From NCBI GenBank assembly GCA_013140935.1, contig JABFSD010000721.1:1-5378 (forward strand): DNA of 5,378 nucleotides. The letters are read 5' to 3'. The position numbers and the translations under genes are program-made. Below are positions 4,447-5,378 of this stretch, piece after piece. This DNA comes from Acidobacteriota bacterium. Its GTDB lineage: Bacteria > Acidobacteriota > Blastocatellia > RBC074. Under the pieces are notes generated by a model that saw only the letters and a list, made by a program, of their open reading frames with translations, was not told the DNA's origin and did no database searches. How positions within the stretch are numbered: the stretch's first letter is position 1; the number at the start of each line of letters is the position of its first letter.

Positions 4447-5378
4447 CTATCGGCCCGCCGCCATCGCCTTTCCGCGTTTGATCGTCATTTCTTTGAACAG
4501 GTAATCAGCACCCGCGAACTTTTCCGTCACGAATAACACGTAGCGAATATCCACGACCAAACAGCGATTCAACGCCGTGTCGAAATAGTAATCGCCGCCC
4601 AGCCCTTCGTAATTTCCATCAAATGCCAACCCAATGACTTCGCCGCGTCCGTTCAATACGGAACTGCCCGAATTGCCGCCCGTGATGTCGTTCGTAGTGA
4701 GAAAAGCTACGGGCACGTCGCGCAAGCGTGCGTCAACGTAATTGCCGTAATCCTTTTTCGCCGCCAATTCTTTCAACTTGACGGGTACGTCAAACGGTTC
4801 GACGCCCGTGTCTTTTTCGACAACGCCGGTGAGCGAAGTCTGCCAGTCATACATCACGGCATCACGCGGTTTATAGCCTTTCACCTCGCCGTAAGTGAAA
4901 CGCAACGTGCGATTGGCGTCAGGAAACATCGGCCCTTTCTTCCATTCCATGAGGCCCCGCGTATATTCCGCCCGCAGCTTGACGATGTTCTCGTTAAACG
5001 TCTGCGTCCCTTTGGCAAAGCCCGCACTTTCGTCTACGACGGCGGCAATGAGTTTGATGAACGGCGTAGCGTTGGTGCGAAACTCATTCGCTGACAGGCT
5101 GAAAAGTTTTACGGCGTCGTCAACAGTTTTGATGGGGGTTTCCGTTACTGCTTGTTTGGCAAACGCGGCTTCGGCCTGACGACGTTCGTTGCCTGATTTG
5201 CCCGCGAACAATCCATCCAACGTGGCAATCGCGGCGGAACGTTGCGCGCCGTTTAGTGTTTCGGCGCTCGCCAACGCGCTTTGCAAGGTGATGAGTTCCG
5301 TGTCGGGGTCGCGTTCGTTCCACAGGTTTTTGACGGAGTTTTGAATCTGCGGCAGCGCCGCATCACTGAATTGCGGAT
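4447..5378 (-). CDS. S46 family dipeptidyl-peptidase, C-terminal part (cut by window edge)
   Basis: The frame is open from the right edge to TAG at 4447-4449, giving 309 aa. The leftmost visible coding sequence begins PQFSDAALPQIQN, and no start codon is expected here because family members are about 700 aa. The diagnostic stretch is FLTTNDITGGNSGSSVLNG with catalytic Ser at 4669-4671, followed by GLAFDGNYEGLGGDYYFD and the C-terminal DIRYVLFVTEKFAG typical of S46. The other triad residues (His, Asp) lie in the missing N-terminal half. S46 enzymes (DPP7, DPP11) are periplasmic or outer-envelope exopeptidases that release N-terminal dipeptides during protein nutrition. The residue 18 positions after Ser is Gly (4615-4617), as in DPP7, rather than the Arg that gives DPP11 its Asp/Glu preference; a preference for hydrophobic P1 residues is inferred. 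The motif has Ser where GNSGSPV is usual. Confidence 0.93.
   Translation of the reverse strand, partial: PQFSDAALPQIQNSVKNLWNERDPDTELITLQSALASAETLNGAQRSAAIATLDGLFAGKSGNERRQAEAAFAKQAVTETPIKTVDDAVKLFSLSANEFRTNATPFIKLIAAVVDESAGFAKGTQTFNENIVKLRAEYTRGLMEWKKGPMFPDANRTLRFTYGEVKGYKPRDAVMYDWQTSLTGVVEKDTGVEPFDVPVKLKELAAKKDYGNYVDARLRDVPVAFLTTNDITGGNSGSSVLNGRGEVIGLAFDGNYEGLGGDYYFDTALNRCLVVDIRYVLFVTEKFAGADYLFKEMTIKRGKAMAAGR

Overview
The window looks like chromosomal DNA from a Gram-negative soil-type bacterium, most probably an acidobacterium (Blastocatellia-like). That placement is an inference. It rests on a lone MacB/LolD-class ABC ATPase next to a response regulator, an S46 family dipeptidyl-peptidase, a PpiD-type periplasmic folding factor and moderate-to-high GC. 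No rRNA or other marker gene is present to confirm it.

Left part (1-1452, minus strand): a tightly packed operon reading leftward. Its order is an ABC transporter ATPase (787-1452), a small exported coiled-coil protein of unknown function (172-741), and the first 54 residues of a response regulator receiver domain (1-164, cut by the window edge). Gaps of 45 and 7 nt imply one transcript. The ATPase has no permease in the window; the permease and any membrane-fusion protein or sensor kinase probably lie beyond the left edge.

Middle (1453-1980): a 528-nt divergent intergenic region with no convincing gene. It holds a short tandem repeat overlapping a 9-bp inverted repeat, just upstream of a possible promoter for the rightward gene.

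Right-middle (1981-4443, plus strand): a 662-aa membrane-anchored PpiD/SurA-like protein whose parvulin domain appears to lack both active-site histidines. A perfect 17-bp-stem palindrome follows, then a 128-aa ABM-fold (antibiotic biosynthesis monooxygenase-like) protein.

Right end (4447-5378, minus strand): the C-terminal 309 residues of an S46 serine dipeptidyl-peptidase, including the catalytic serine. It converges on the ABM gene with only 3 nt between stop codons. The residue at the specificity position is Gly, which suggests DPP7-like rather than DPP11-like cleavage.

Several products (coiled-coil protein, PpiD-like protein, S46 peptidase) act in the cell envelope or periplasm, but nothing shows that they form one system. 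No mobile element, CRISPR array, tRNA or rRNA was seen. The most open questions are the role of the exported coiled-coil protein in the transporter/regulator operon, and the functions of the two non-coding repeat structures.
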